DNA of 64,000 nucleotides, taken from NCBI GenBank assembly GCA_028752905.1, contig JAQNBH010000004.1, positions 30,215,751 through 30,279,750 on the forward strand, written 5' to 3'. Origin of the DNA: Cladorhizidae sp. MBARI D1340-BT2 (lineage: Eukaryota > Porifera > Demospongiae > Poecilosclerida > Cladorhizidae). Position numbers and translations under genes: made by a program. Position 1 is the first letter of the stretch. Each line of letters begins with the position of its first letter. This document shows positions 20,181 through 30,359 of this stretch, piece after piece. The notes below the pieces were generated by a model. The model searched no databases. It saw only the letters and a list, made by a program, of their open reading frames with translations, and was not told the origin of the DNA.

Positions 20181-21059
20181 TTGGATATAGAAAGAGTAAG
20201 GAAATTATCTTGTTACTATATGACATTATGTTTATCCATATCCTCCAGACTTTTAGTAACTGCTATATATCATATCAAATGTCAGAAAGCAGTTGACTTC
20301 AGCTTAAAATCTAGGTAACTATCAGCACAGTCATCTTGGTGAAACTGACCATCTTTAGGGAGCAATCCACAATTATTTGATCACATGACCGTTTCCAAAA
20401 CAAGTGATAATAAACGACACTCTACGCAATAATCAATTTGAATTTACTCAGTTAATGTTTCAGCTAGATGGTCTAGCTTTAATCTAGCCAAAATGCCAAG
20501 TGAGAAAATGATTACTAAGAAAGTCATTGTCTCTACACAACGTCAACCAAGTTTGTTGAGAAGAATATTCTTATTTTCAATCTCAGTCAATTCAATCTCA
20601 GTCAATAGTCCAATAAATAGTCTAGTCCAATAAGATCTAACCAACCTAGCTAGTAATGCTGAGCATTTTCATAATAAAGTGTGTAATCTCCTAGCTACTT
20701 GTTGAAGCTTGCTATTTTCTCTTTCATATTAACTTATGACACTGTGGAATAGTGATGTGAGGATATAAAAAATTATGTAAGTTGAAGGGCAGACTCCAAG
20801 AGCTAGTGGAGCTATCACAATTCTCCAGAGAGATTTGTTACCAGCCTCAGGAGGGGGTTTGTCATCTGTATAAAGTCAGTGATGGCCCAGTTAAACTCTG
20901 GCAAGTGGATACCGCTAGTAGAGCCCCTAGTCCCTGACGGTAGAAGTGTCCCTTCTCGAGCCATCTACTTCGTCAAGCCGAGGATAAGAGGTTCGCCCAG
21001 AAAGGTGAGGTGCGTCACAGAATCCCGCTGATACACAAATTCTCAGTGACCCTTCCCGG
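20181..21059. other. No recognised gene upstream of gypsy element 2
   Basis: No similarity to the sequence after 25380 was found, so a 5' LTR of the following element is not visible here; it may be deleted or diverged. The segment 20860-21060 is richer in GC than its left neighbour and may be element leader. A short repeat, tcaatctcagtcaattcaat, duplicates near 20580-20610. Confidence 0.4.
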
Positions 21060-21163
21060 GTGTCATATCGAATTGCGTCCTACGTCCTACCCGGACGTTT
21101 AGAAAAAGCGTCCGGCCGGACATTATTATTTAGAAAAAGCGTCCGGGGGACGTATAATTATAA

Positions 21164-21970
21164 GTGGACCAACAAAGAGAGGAGGACCGAGCGGAAGCAG
21201 CAGCCCAGCAACAACGGTGGTTTCATGCTCTGCAGGATGCAGCTGCCAGACCTCTTCCTCCACCTGTGGCCCCACAACCCCCCCAAAATAACATTGCAGA
21301 AATTCCAGGATGGGGTGGACGATATGCAAGCCTACCTGGAAATGTTCGAGACGGTGGCTACAGCAGGAAGATGGCCAAGGGGAGAGTGGCCCCTCCATCT
21401 CCGGAGTTCACTGGCAGGAGCTGGCTTGATGGCTGTGGCAACGTTGTTACCAGCTGACCAGGGAGATTATGACCGGGTCAAGACAACCCTACTCCAGACA
21501 TACCAAATCACTGTGGAGACCTCCCGACGCAAGGCCTTCGAGACATCCTTTGATGCAACCAAACTGGATGTGTGGCTAAGAAAAAACAAACAACATTTCA
21601 AACAATGGTTGGATCTAGTAGCTCAACCACCAGAGACTGCAGTGTTGATGGAGATCACACTACAGCGATTGCCTCGTTGGTTGGAAGGAGAGATGAGGAA
21701 TCTCAACTGCCAAACGTATGACCAACTTACCGAGTCCGTGGTGCGTCACCTTAACAACAGGAGGTCCGACAGAGCGTTCGGGGGAGAGAGAGTTAGACCA
21801 AGGGAAGGGCCTAATACTCCACCGCTCCGACAGGGAAGTACATCTACTCGCCCTGGGAACACCCCATTCAGTCAACCACCTCCATCAACCGAGGGAAACT
21901 CGTTCCGACCAAAGCTGGAGCCAGGTAGTACCCCCTCCGACCGACCAACTCGGAGCGATATCAGTCAGGT
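21164..21970 (+). pseudogene. Gag of gypsy element 2
   Basis: The N-terminus is in a different frame (QQREEDRAEAAAQQQRWF, ending in a Pro-rich VAPQPPQNN near 21290) and joins the main frame by one frameshift at about 21290. The main frame then gives a capsid-like helical region (DDMQAYLEMFETVATAGRW, YDRVKTTLLQTYQI, VLMEITLQRLPRWLEGEM, YDQLTESVVRHL). The spacing of E..L, LP and the final helix recalls SCAN-type Gag. No ATG starts either frame near the expected start; the region just upstream (21085-21160) contains a duplicated 19-mer and may be rearranged. Confidence 0.7.
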
Positions 21971-22350
21971 CGAGTGCTTCCAGTGTGGTTGCAAGGGACA
22001 CCTGAGACGGGACTTCAGAGTGAGGATGGAAGAAGCTCATTTTGGGAGCAAGACACCAATCAGGTCGAACTTACCTCGGTGGACGGAGGAAGTGTTGATC
22101 AACAACAAAACAGTCACTGCCCTACTCGATACCGGATGTTCAAAGACAATGGTTCATCCAAGGTGTCTTGGGTCGAAGAGATTGGGGTGGAAGATCCCCT
22201 ACGTCACAGCTAGTGCCAAGAAGACGTGGTTTCCAGCGGCAAAAATCTGTCTTCAGATCAGGGGAAAGACATGTGAGTTAGCAGTTGGTGTTTCTAAACA
22301 TTTGAATGTTGACATGCTGCTAGGCAGAGACGTACCAGGTTTCCGAAGGT
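21971..22350 (+). pseudogene. Knuckle and aspartic protease of gypsy element 2
   Basis: The knuckle reads CFQCGCKGHLRRDF, a C-x2-C-x4-H-x4-C pattern whose last Cys is Phe, so metal binding is probably impaired. The protease motif ALLDTGCSKTMV lies at about 22115-22150 and the second signature MLLGRDVPGF near 22313-22345. A charged Glu/Ser-rich linker (about 22360-22600) leads to integrase. Same frame as integrase and RT. Confidence 0.82.
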
Positions 22351-22759
22351 TGCTGAAACAGGCAATTGAAAAAGAAGAAAGGAGTGAGGAGAGTGAATTT
22401 ACGGGAGTGCCGGAAGGGGCTGAAGCACTGGTCAGCACCAGGGCCCAAGAGAGAGTAGCAAAGGAGAGAGAGGAGTCGGGAGAAGTGGCACAGAAGGCAG
22501 ATGAAGCGGTGATCCACGATCTGGAAGAAGACAAAGAGGAGGAGTCAGAGGAGAAACTGGAGCAGCTGTTCGACTTCTCTGATGACCTTTTCCTGACCGC
22601 CCCGATTCAATCAGAACGGAAGCAGCATACTGATGGGGAGGACCAGACGACGTTGGAACTGATCTCTCCGAGTCAACTCCGTACTCTCCAACTACTCGAT
22701 CCAACGCTGGAAGGATGGCGGAAGCAGGCGGATGAGAATAGTGAGGGTGACGTGACGTG

Positions 22760-23880
22760 GTCAGCTGGCATCCTTGTCAAGAAGGCGAGTACGACAGGTG
22801 AGGCAGAACGTGTAGTTGTCCCCCTGTCGTGTAGGCGAGAAGTGCTGTGGATGACACACAGCTCACCCATTGCGGGACACTTTGGTGAAGTAAGGATGCT
22901 GGTCACTCTACGGCAGAGGGTGGTGTGGCCTGGAATGACTGGTGACGTAAAGGAGGCATGCCACTCTTGCCCTGAGTGTCAGCTAGCTGCCCCCGCGATG
23001 TTAAAGAGGGCCCCACTACATCCTCTTCCGGTTATGACAGTTCCCTTTAGTCGCGTGGCGATGGATATCTTTGGTCCTCTAAAAAGGACAAAGAATGGTA
23101 AGAAATACGTGCTAGTAATCATGGATTATGCCACTAAGTGGCCAGAGGCATTTCCTCTTTCTAATGTCACCACCGAGTCTGTTGTTGAATGCTTGGTAGA
23201 AGTCACCTCTAGGCTAGGCATACCTGGGGAGATTTTGACAGACAACGGGTTAAACTTTACATCTAAGCTAATGCAACAATTCTATTCTCTCACTGGCATC
23301 CACCACATACATACTTCCCCATACCATCCCCAAACGGATGGTATGGTGGAAAGGTTTAATTCAACATTAAAACGGCTGCTCCGAAAATTGACGCAGAAAA
23401 ATCATATGGAATGGGATATGTGCTTACCATATGTGTTGTGGGCGTATAGGGGAAGCACACACAAGTCAACAGGCTACTCTCCCTACGAGTTGTTGTACGG
23501 TCGGAAGATGGACACTCCTCTGGATGAGCTGGTACAACAGTGGACCAGGAAAGAGAAAGAAGGGGACGTGGAGGTCAAATAGTACCTCCGACTGTTGAGA
23601 GACAAGATGATCCTGGTACGGGAGTTGGCGTCGTCGACTGAGAGGAAGGCAAAGGACAAACACAAGGTGTATCATGATCAGAAGGCAACTCAGCGTACAT
23701 TTGAACAAGGTGACTATGTTCTAGCTTTCCAACCTAGAAAGCAGGATAAGCTTTTGAGTGAGTGGCGAGGTCCGTATCAGATTGTGCAAAAATTATCTGA
23801 TGTAACTTACAAGTTAGACCTAGGAGAGGGGAGGAAGCAGTACCGAACCTTTCATGTGAATGGGCTGAAGGAATGGCAAA
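22760..23880 (+). pseudogene. Integrase of gypsy element 2, one in-frame TAG
   Basis: The HHCC head (HSSPIAGH ... CHSCPEC) lies at about 22858-22980. The DDE core follows: MDIFGPL (about 23060), ILTDNGLNF (about 23235) and the Glu in MVERFNSTLK (about 23345). A C-terminal GPY/F module, WRGPYQIVQKLSDVTYKLDL, lies at about 23763-23822. TAG at 23580-23582 interrupts the frame between core and GPY/F module; a single C-to-T change from CAG would explain it. All catalytic residues are intact. Confidence 0.9.
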
Positions 23881-23999
23881 CCCCGACAGCGTCAGTGTTT
23901 CTCTCTGTGGGAGGCGAGGAAGGAGAAGCTGAGGGCGGAGAGTTGGAAGAAGACCAGGAGAACGTGTCTGAATTGACGGAGGAACAACAGCAAGAAATG

Positions 24000-25367
24000 A
24001 CAGAACTGAAGGAAGACTTTCAGGACATCATCAATGATTTACCTGGGAGAACAACCCTGGTGGAACATCACATCGAGACTGGTGATGTGAGTCCTGTGAG
24101 GTTGCCCCCATACAGACTGCCCCGTACCTCCCACGAGTCCTTGAGAAAATAAATTAAAGAGTTGCTGAACTTAGGAATTATTATACCTTACAAAAGTCCA
24201 TGGGCAGCTCCGGTGGTTTTAGTCCCGAAGGGGGATGGTACCAAGAGACTGTGTGTAGATTACAGAAAACTTAATTTACTCACCCGGGCAGATCCATACC
24301 CTATACCTCTCATTGAGGACTTAATCGACCAGCTGGGGGGGGGGGCTAAATATATCTCAGCCCTAGACTTGACAAAAGGGTATTGGCAGGTGCCTGTAGA
24401 CAAAGAAAGTCAACCCAAGACCGCTTTCATAACCCCATGGGGGAAATATGAGTTTCAAACCATGCCATTTGGTTTGGTGGCAGCCCCCTTAACCTTCCAG
24501 AGACTGATGAACACAGTGTTAGCAGGAACACACGAGTATGCAGCAGCTTACTTAGATGATATAATTATCTTCAGCAAGAGTTGGGAAGACCGCGTTCAAC
24601 ACCTTACCAACATTCTCAAACGGTTAAGATCAGCAGGTTTACACATTAAGCTAAACAAGTGCAAGTTTGCATGTAATAGATGTCATTATCTAGGACATGT
24701 AGTTGGGCAAGGCAGGGTCAAACCTATCCAAGCTAAAGTTAGGGCAATTGAGAACTTTAGCACACCAAAGACAAAGAAGGACGTCAGGGCCTTTTTGGGT
24801 ATATGTGGATACTACCGGAAATTTATACCAAATTTCTCGCCGGTAGCCACTCCCTTGTCAGATCTTACCAAGGCACAGCAACCCGTTAAGGTCATTTGGG
24901 ATGAGGTGGCCGAGAAGGCTTTTGTTACCTTGAAAGACCTACTTACCCACTATCCCATTCTCTCTACCCCAAATTGGGAAAAACCTTTCTTACTGCAGAC
25001 AGATGCTAGTGCTACGGGAATCGGATACGTGCTAAGCCAGAAGGACCACTTGGGGGAGGAACATCCAATTGCGTATGGGTCGAGGAAACTGCTACCAAGG
25101 GAGATAAACTATTCGACCATTGAGAGGGAAGCACTAGCATTAGTTGATGGGGTGAAATATTTCCGTATCTACCTGGAGGGAACGACCTTCGAAATACAAA
25201 CTGACCACAACCCCCTAACACGATTGGGACACCTGAAAGATGCTCATGGTCGGTTGGGTCGTTGGGCACTTGCTATGCAGCCTTACAGCTACACCATCTC
25301 ACACAAACCAGGCTCAAAGAACTCAAATGCTGATGGAATCTCTCTCGAGAGCATGGCTCTCGTCTAG
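24000..25367 (+). pseudogene. Reverse transcriptase and RNase H of gypsy element 2, preceded by in-frame TAA
   Basis: After the tether (LPPYRLPRTSHESLRK) comes TAA at 24150-24152, then an open frame from 24153 to 25367. RT motifs are WAAPVVLVPKGDGTKRLCVD, ISALDLTKGYWQVP, FQTMPFGL, catalytic YLDDIIIFS at about 24548, and LGICGYYRKFI. RNase H carries LLQTDASATGIG, IEREALALV, QTDHNPL and SNADGIS, so its acidic residues are retained. RNase H ends the polyprotein 15 codons before the stop, with the LTR directly after. Without the two stops this pol would look intact. Confidence 0.92.
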
Positions 25368-25379
25368 AGGAGGGAGGAA

Positions 25380-25950
25380 TGTCAGGAGAACTCCTGACTG
25401 GGGAAGGAGGAGCGCCCCTGAAGGACCTAGGTGGGCGGATGGCCCCAAGTGGAGGTCAGGAGCAAGTGTGGGTACGGGACGACAACACCACGATGGAACC
25501 GGACGACAACACCATGATGGAACGGGGGTGGCAAGATTCGGTAGAACCAGACCACAACCGGCAGACCACGGTTCATCGCAAGTTCAGACTAGATGAACGA
25601 TTCGACGTCACAGCAGCACAGAAAATGACCCAATAAGGTCACAAGAACAGCACAAGAACAGAGTATAAAAGAGACGGACATTTTAGAGAGAGACAGTGAG
25701 AGCAGATATTAGAGGTCGTTAGCGAGAGAGAGATAATAACGAGGTACTAATACTCTGCCATTCTACGTGTTATTATTATACCAGTTTATTGATTGTGCTC
25801 TGAACTGTCCAAGTATTTGATTGTTGTGCATCTAAGTTTATTTGTAGCAAAGTCAATACAACTACTACACCTCTCTTAGTGAGAAAGGGAGAATCGTGTG
25901 CGAGTAGTTCTGGTCCAGGTAGACTTTAACTAGCGAGAGTTAAAGGGTGG
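25380..25950 (+). repeat. 3' LTR of gypsy element 2 (right end uncertain)
   Basis: It begins TGTCAGGAGAACTCCTGAC right after the polypurine tract. A TATA box (gagtataaaagaga) at about 25661 is followed by a GA-rich stretch. The right end is not fixed: a terminal CTGACA that would pair with TGTCAG occurs at 26353-26358, which would make the LTR about 979 bp, but no second LTR exists in the window to confirm it. Confidence 0.6.
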
Positions 25951-26105
25951 GCTTGGGCGTCATCGGATTGCGTGGAATCAGCTAAGAGAGCTGATTATTC
26001 GAGAATCTGGGAATACGAATACGACACTGTGCGTGGAAGGACATGCTTCAGGGAATTCCACACACTCTCTGACTACTCGCACTAGCTTCATTTTCTCTTC
26101 GAGAT

Positions 26106-26192
26106 TTTCTTTGTATTGCTTTACATGTGTTAGGCATGTACATGTATACTTATTTTCTCTGTACATGTGTTAGGCATGTACATGTATACTTC
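26106..26192. repeat. Short tandem duplication, about 43-bp unit, two copies
   Basis: acatgtgttaggcatgtaca followed by tgtatactt occurs twice in a row (about 26123-26152 and 26163-26192). Within or just beyond the putative LTR. Confidence 0.7.
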
Positions 26193-26703
26193 TTTTCTTT
26201 ATCATTTATGCATGCAGACATGTGTAGTACACATATGTTTTCTTAATGAGTCTTTGCTTTATTGTACCTTTCTGCAACATCTTGAACTTTTCAACTTTCA
26301 ATACAGCCATACCTTCCTCGTGGTGCTTGACAACAGTCAATACTCTTATAGACTGACAAACACGGCTATATCCTGCAAGAAAAATTAGGGCATTCAATAT
26401 TCATAAATTATGCCCAAAATATTACATTTTTCAGATTATATGCTGTTTGCAGTTCGATAAGCGACCATATTTTAGTATTTGATCTGAAAAACCATAAAAT
26501 ATACTTGTAATAGTCGATATACGCAGTGATAAAAAGTATTCTAATCAAAAAATGGTTTGTGGTTTTGTTGCTAGGCAACATATTTATCACCAAGTCGATC
26601 AGTAACTCTTTGTCAATCATGTGATATGCGGTTGCCGGGGACTTTTCTGAACCAATGATCAGATACAAAAATTAAAGTAAAAATAGGTCAAAATCTCCAA
26701 ATG

Positions 26704-26725
26704 AAGTCGACGGTGAAAGGGTTAA
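26704..26725. repeat. Solo right end of a piggyBac-like element
   Basis: The sequence gtcgacggtgaaagggttaa ends in TTAA, where a truncated Tc1/mariner copy abruptly begins. It resembles the right termini of other piggyBac-like elements here (agggttaa). No matching left end was found upstream, so this is a remnant or a coincidence of a short motif. Confidence 0.45.
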
Positions 26726-27479
26726 GGCATAACATCTGCAAAGTCCCTAAAACTATATATATATAGCTCCAAATACCATCAAGACTCAGGCCTAGATTAT
26801 CATTAGCCACTAGCAACCAACATAGCTTCAGTGTGACACAGAAAGCTTCTACACTAACTTTCACATAGCTCCATCCCAAAACTAGTTCAACACAAACCTT
26901 GTTGGCTTCTCTTATCAGTTGGCATTACCACTGCCTCAAAATATCAACACAAGCAATGTCCTGCAAAGCAAGACTGGGTTCCCTTCGCTGTGAAGGAGAA
27001 CTGCAGTTCGTATGCTGTCTTCTCATCATTTTCCACCACGAGTTTTGGACTAGCAATTAAAAAAGAAGATCTCCCGGTCCATGGCTGTAAGGCGATACCA
27101 GTCTCGCAGTGCTTGACAAAACTGGAAGCTTTGCCTTGTTGCTGTCAGGCCCTCCTTCAAAATATAGACGATAGCTGCAGCCTTGAATCCTCTAGATCCT
27201 AAAGAATAGAATTCTGTTTCTTATAAGTTATAATAGAATAAGGCATCTTGATTCTGAAAAAGAATAACCGCTAAGAGCAACGACTGTTAGCCTTTCTCCC
27301 GCCTTCGTCGATCTGGCATGCGCTAGAGAAATTCAATTTTACTACACTTAATTAACGATCCCTGTCTAACGTTTTTGGCAAATGTTCGGCGAACGGTTGG
27401 CGAACCGTCCAGCAATGCTGCGACTCAAACCACAAATGTCCAACGCAAACGGTACGTAAAGTTTTTTTGGCCTCTACTG
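26722..27479 (-). mobile_element. Truncated Tc1/mariner copy (5' half), inverted relative to the 41.6 kb copy
   Basis: This segment is the reverse complement of the outer parts of the 41599-46546 element: 26722-27225 matches 44395-44940 and 27235-27479 matches 41599-41842. It ends in the same terminus (CTACTG next to TA at 27480-27481). On the minus strand it encodes the same degraded transposase N-terminus (TTF-independent helix-turn-helix region). The other half is missing left of 26722. Unlike the other copy it has no piggyBac insertion, so it approximates the empty site. Confidence 0.85.
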
Positions 27480-27696
27480 TATGTCTAGTATACTACATTT
27501 CAGGATGAAGCCATTTCTTTTCAAGAAACCAGAAGTGAAATTTGATGCTATGTTTACCATCATTGCTTATACTTCAAACAGTGATAAGTCAATGCTCTGA
27601 GCATGCTCAGGTATTTTTTTAGATTTTCTATGTGAACAGTTGAATTTTATGACTTCATTAGCAGAGACCATTGGTCCTCGTGTCATATGCCGCTTA

Positions 27697-27714
27697 TGCC
27701 AGTGACAGGGTTAA
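27697..27714. repeat. Possible piggyBac-like right end
   Basis: ccagtgacagggttaa ends in TTAA and resembles the inverted terminus gacagtgagagggttaa of the 13 kb MITE. No left partner is recognised nearby. Confidence 0.35.
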
Positions 27715-28985
27715 CCAAAGATTAGATCCATTTTTGCGACAGGCTTGCTGTTGGAATCCTTCACAATAGACAATTGTTGAGTGCATTGGGGGAAGGCATA
27801 GGTCATCGAGGAGGAGATACTTGTGCTACTTGAATACTCGAAAAAGGGGTAGGCAGAAGTGGTCTGCAAATGAGCAGCAAGGAGCTCTTCATAGTTATAA
27901 AAGGTGTGGTGTTATAAAAGGTGTGGTCATAAAAAATTCTTGACTCAATATTTTGTGAATTTCTTGATAATGAAGGTAATACACATAACCAATGCTTATT
28001 CAATGAGATCGAGTCCATCGCTTCACAGCGAGATACCTAAGGACGCCTAACAATGATATTCATAATACAGTGACAATTTTTTGTGGGTTAAACAGCAGAG
28101 TTTATGGTTTTTCTCTCCACTACTTCAAAGCTAATAACCAAATCCTTAATCAACTTGACAGTACACAGAGATATCTATGTTTTGAAAATATAATCCCTTG
28201 CTTGGGAATGGGCTATGTGCCCTTGACAAAAACATAATGACAAAAAAACATATGAAAAAGTCATCCAAAAAGTTACCAGTCTCTTTTGGTTAAATCCTTA
28301 AGACCTTTCAGGATTGTTTGGTGCACAAAGAGAGCACAGTGGCTCAGTATAGATGAACTTTGATGACTGTCTTGGCAGAGAATATCTGCTGTTTCTTTGG
28401 TGCAGATATAACTTGACCCCAGACCATTTGACAGTTTGTCTTGCTAGATTGTAAGGGGGAAATGACTTTTTTAAGCTGTTGTGTGCAGTGTACAGCCATA
28501 AAGACTTCCCAGTAATTTTTGTAATAATAGTTGTGTTAACTTTATCAACAATCAAATCTACATTGAAGTCCAATAATTCATCTGATAATATATAGGTTTT
28601 ACTTGAGGCATCAAATAACTCCTTTAATTGAGAATATTCTTGGACACTAGAGAAACTGTTGAACCATATTAGCATGAGTCCAATGAGTACATTCGCAGGA
28701 CTGTCTGAAAACCTGCATTAAAGAGCATCTTAATGTATGCGCCTCTACTGGTCCAATGCTCCGTGTCAGATTCATCATGAGGGGGAAATACAATATAGAA
28801 TAAAAGCATGTGACCCTTTACCTATGTGGTTACATGAAAATGCCATTAAGTCCTATTTCTTCACATGTGAAAATGGCTGGCCTATTATATTAACACAGTA
28901 TAATTACCAAAACTTCTTCTGTCACTTCTCCTCCTTGTGGCTCTTCATGTTTTATTCTTTTCTTTTGGTTTTGTGTGATGTGCAG
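27715..28985. other. No recognised gene
   Basis: Contains a 125-codon open frame on the minus strand (28298-28675) with a C-terminal Cys-containing stretch (YTEPLCSLC) and an open stretch on the plus strand from 28737. Neither resembles a family I know. Upstream exons of the Death-domain gene are expected in or before this interval but were not identified. A short direct duplication, ataaaaggtgtggt, is at 27897-27922. Confidence 0.4.
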
Positions 28986-29243
28986 GACAACTTCAACCAT
29001 CCAGCCATCATATTGAGAGGCATCTTTATTTTATTGCTGGCTGTATTACAAATTGGAAAGCACTTGCTCATTTTTGGGGTATTGATCCCAATAGGTATGA
29101 GGATGTACCCTATACAACAGAAACAATAACAAGGTTGCTGGAAGATTGGCAACGAAGAGAAGCTGAAAATGCAACTTTTGAGGCATTGGCTGAAGCTCTG
29201 AAGGAAATTGGTTGTCATTATGCAGCAAAGATTCTTGACCTTG
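28986..29243 (+). CDS. Death-domain exon
   Basis: The acceptor after a pyrimidine-rich tract (ttttgtgtgatgtgcag) ends at 28985 and the donor gtaagc starts at 29244. The frame encodes a full Death-domain fold: LYFIAGCITNWKALAHFWGI, then ITRLLEDWQRREAENATFEA and LAEALKEIGCHYAAKIL. The conserved W..LA..LGI, LL..W..RE..NAT and L..AL..IG..YAA.IL pattern is diagnostic. Death domains assemble signalling complexes in apoptosis and innate immunity by homotypic binding. Partner domains are unknown because upstream exons were not recognised. The exon starts with two bases of a codon and ends with one. Confidence 0.85.
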
Positions 29244-30359
29244 GTAAGCATGAAATAACATGTTAGCTAGGTAAATGGTAGCACATGGACCTATACATGT
29301 GTAGACCCTTTTACAAAGTATGCCCTTAACCGATTAAGCGCCGACTTTCCTAGTTCCCGCGTTAAAATAATTAACGATTTAATTACTAATTTTTCCCTCG
29401 AGCTTCTTATAGGACGTCAGCACATGAAACCTCGTTCATATGGAAGCCCAGTGATTGCTCTACATCCTAATTTTTGAATGAAAACAAAGGACCAAATAAC
29501 CAGCATTTGGCTAGCTTTTCTAAATTGAACCAACATTTATATACCATATATTTTGGCATATTCATATAATTTGACACAGAATCAAGACAATAACAATCCT
29601 AAAACATCCCAAGAAAACATTTTGAACAGACAATATATGAATCGAATATTTGAATAGAAAAAGTATGTGTGTGTGGGTAGAATATGGGTGGGTAATTTGA
29701 TGAAGAATGAAGGAGAGTGCATTGTAATACATGTTGTGTGTGTGTGTGTGTGTAGAATGGCAAGACGAGGCTCTATCAACACTTCCCAGGCATCTAGAAC
29801 ACAAAGACACAACAATAGAGAAAAATGCATTATTAGACACAAGCATCCACACTTTACCAAGAGGCATGCACATACACCATACACAACTTACATTTCATGG
29901 TCACGAGAAGTAAGAGAATACATGCATCACTAATATTCCACCAAGGTATGATGCTATGATACGGTCAGATCCAATGCACAAATGAACCTACAGTAACCAC
30001 ACTCATTTAGGCTCAAACCATTTTTATGCACACCAAACAGTGGCCCTTAGAAGTAGAATGGGGGAAATGACCTAGTTGCAAATTGAGACGCTCTAGCTGA
30101 GATGTAGGCAATGTACAAGGTAAGTAGAATGGGGGAAATGACATAGTTGCAAATTGAGACACTCTAGCTGAGCTGTAGGAAACCTACAAGGCCTATACGC
30201 CAGCGAGAAGAATAGGAACCAATCAACGTTTTTACTAAGCTAATCTGAAGATCTAAATAACTATCCTGCCTCTTATGTAGAGAAGCAAAAAAAAATTCTA
30301 CAAAATATGCAAACACCCTTCTACCATCTCTTTGATATTCTACCCAAATTGTAGTACCC

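Larger units (their letters stand above)
21060..25950 (+). mobile_element. Ty3/gypsy-like retrotransposon with integrase before RT (Gmr1-type)
   Basis: Domains on the plus strand are Gag, knuckle, protease, integrase, RT and RNase H, ending in a stop, a polypurine tract (agaggagggagga, 25366-25378) and an LTR start TGTCAG at 25380. Most of pol is one frame running from 21060 to 25367, interrupted only by TAG at 23580-23582 and TAA at 24150-24152. The RT block undoubtedly follows the integrase block in the same frame. It is the most complete example in the window of the Gmr1 domain order. The 5' LTR was not found. Confidence 0.92.

Noticed and set aside
20181..21059. 5' LTR of gypsy element 2
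   Set aside because: I compared it by eye with the sequence after 25380 and found no shared start, TATA region or end.
25380..26358. Exact 979-bp LTR ending in CTGACA
   Set aside because: The terminal match is only six bases and there is no second LTR, so the right boundary is left open.
26990..27202. Plus-strand open frame beside the 26.7 kb repeat
   Set aside because: It is antisense to the decayed Tc1/mariner transposase that reads on the minus strand.
28737..29129. 130-codon plus-strand open frame with a hydrophobic stretch resembling a membrane segment
   Set aside because: It runs out of an intron into the Death-domain exon in the wrong frame; the Death-domain frame with splice sites explains this sequence better.
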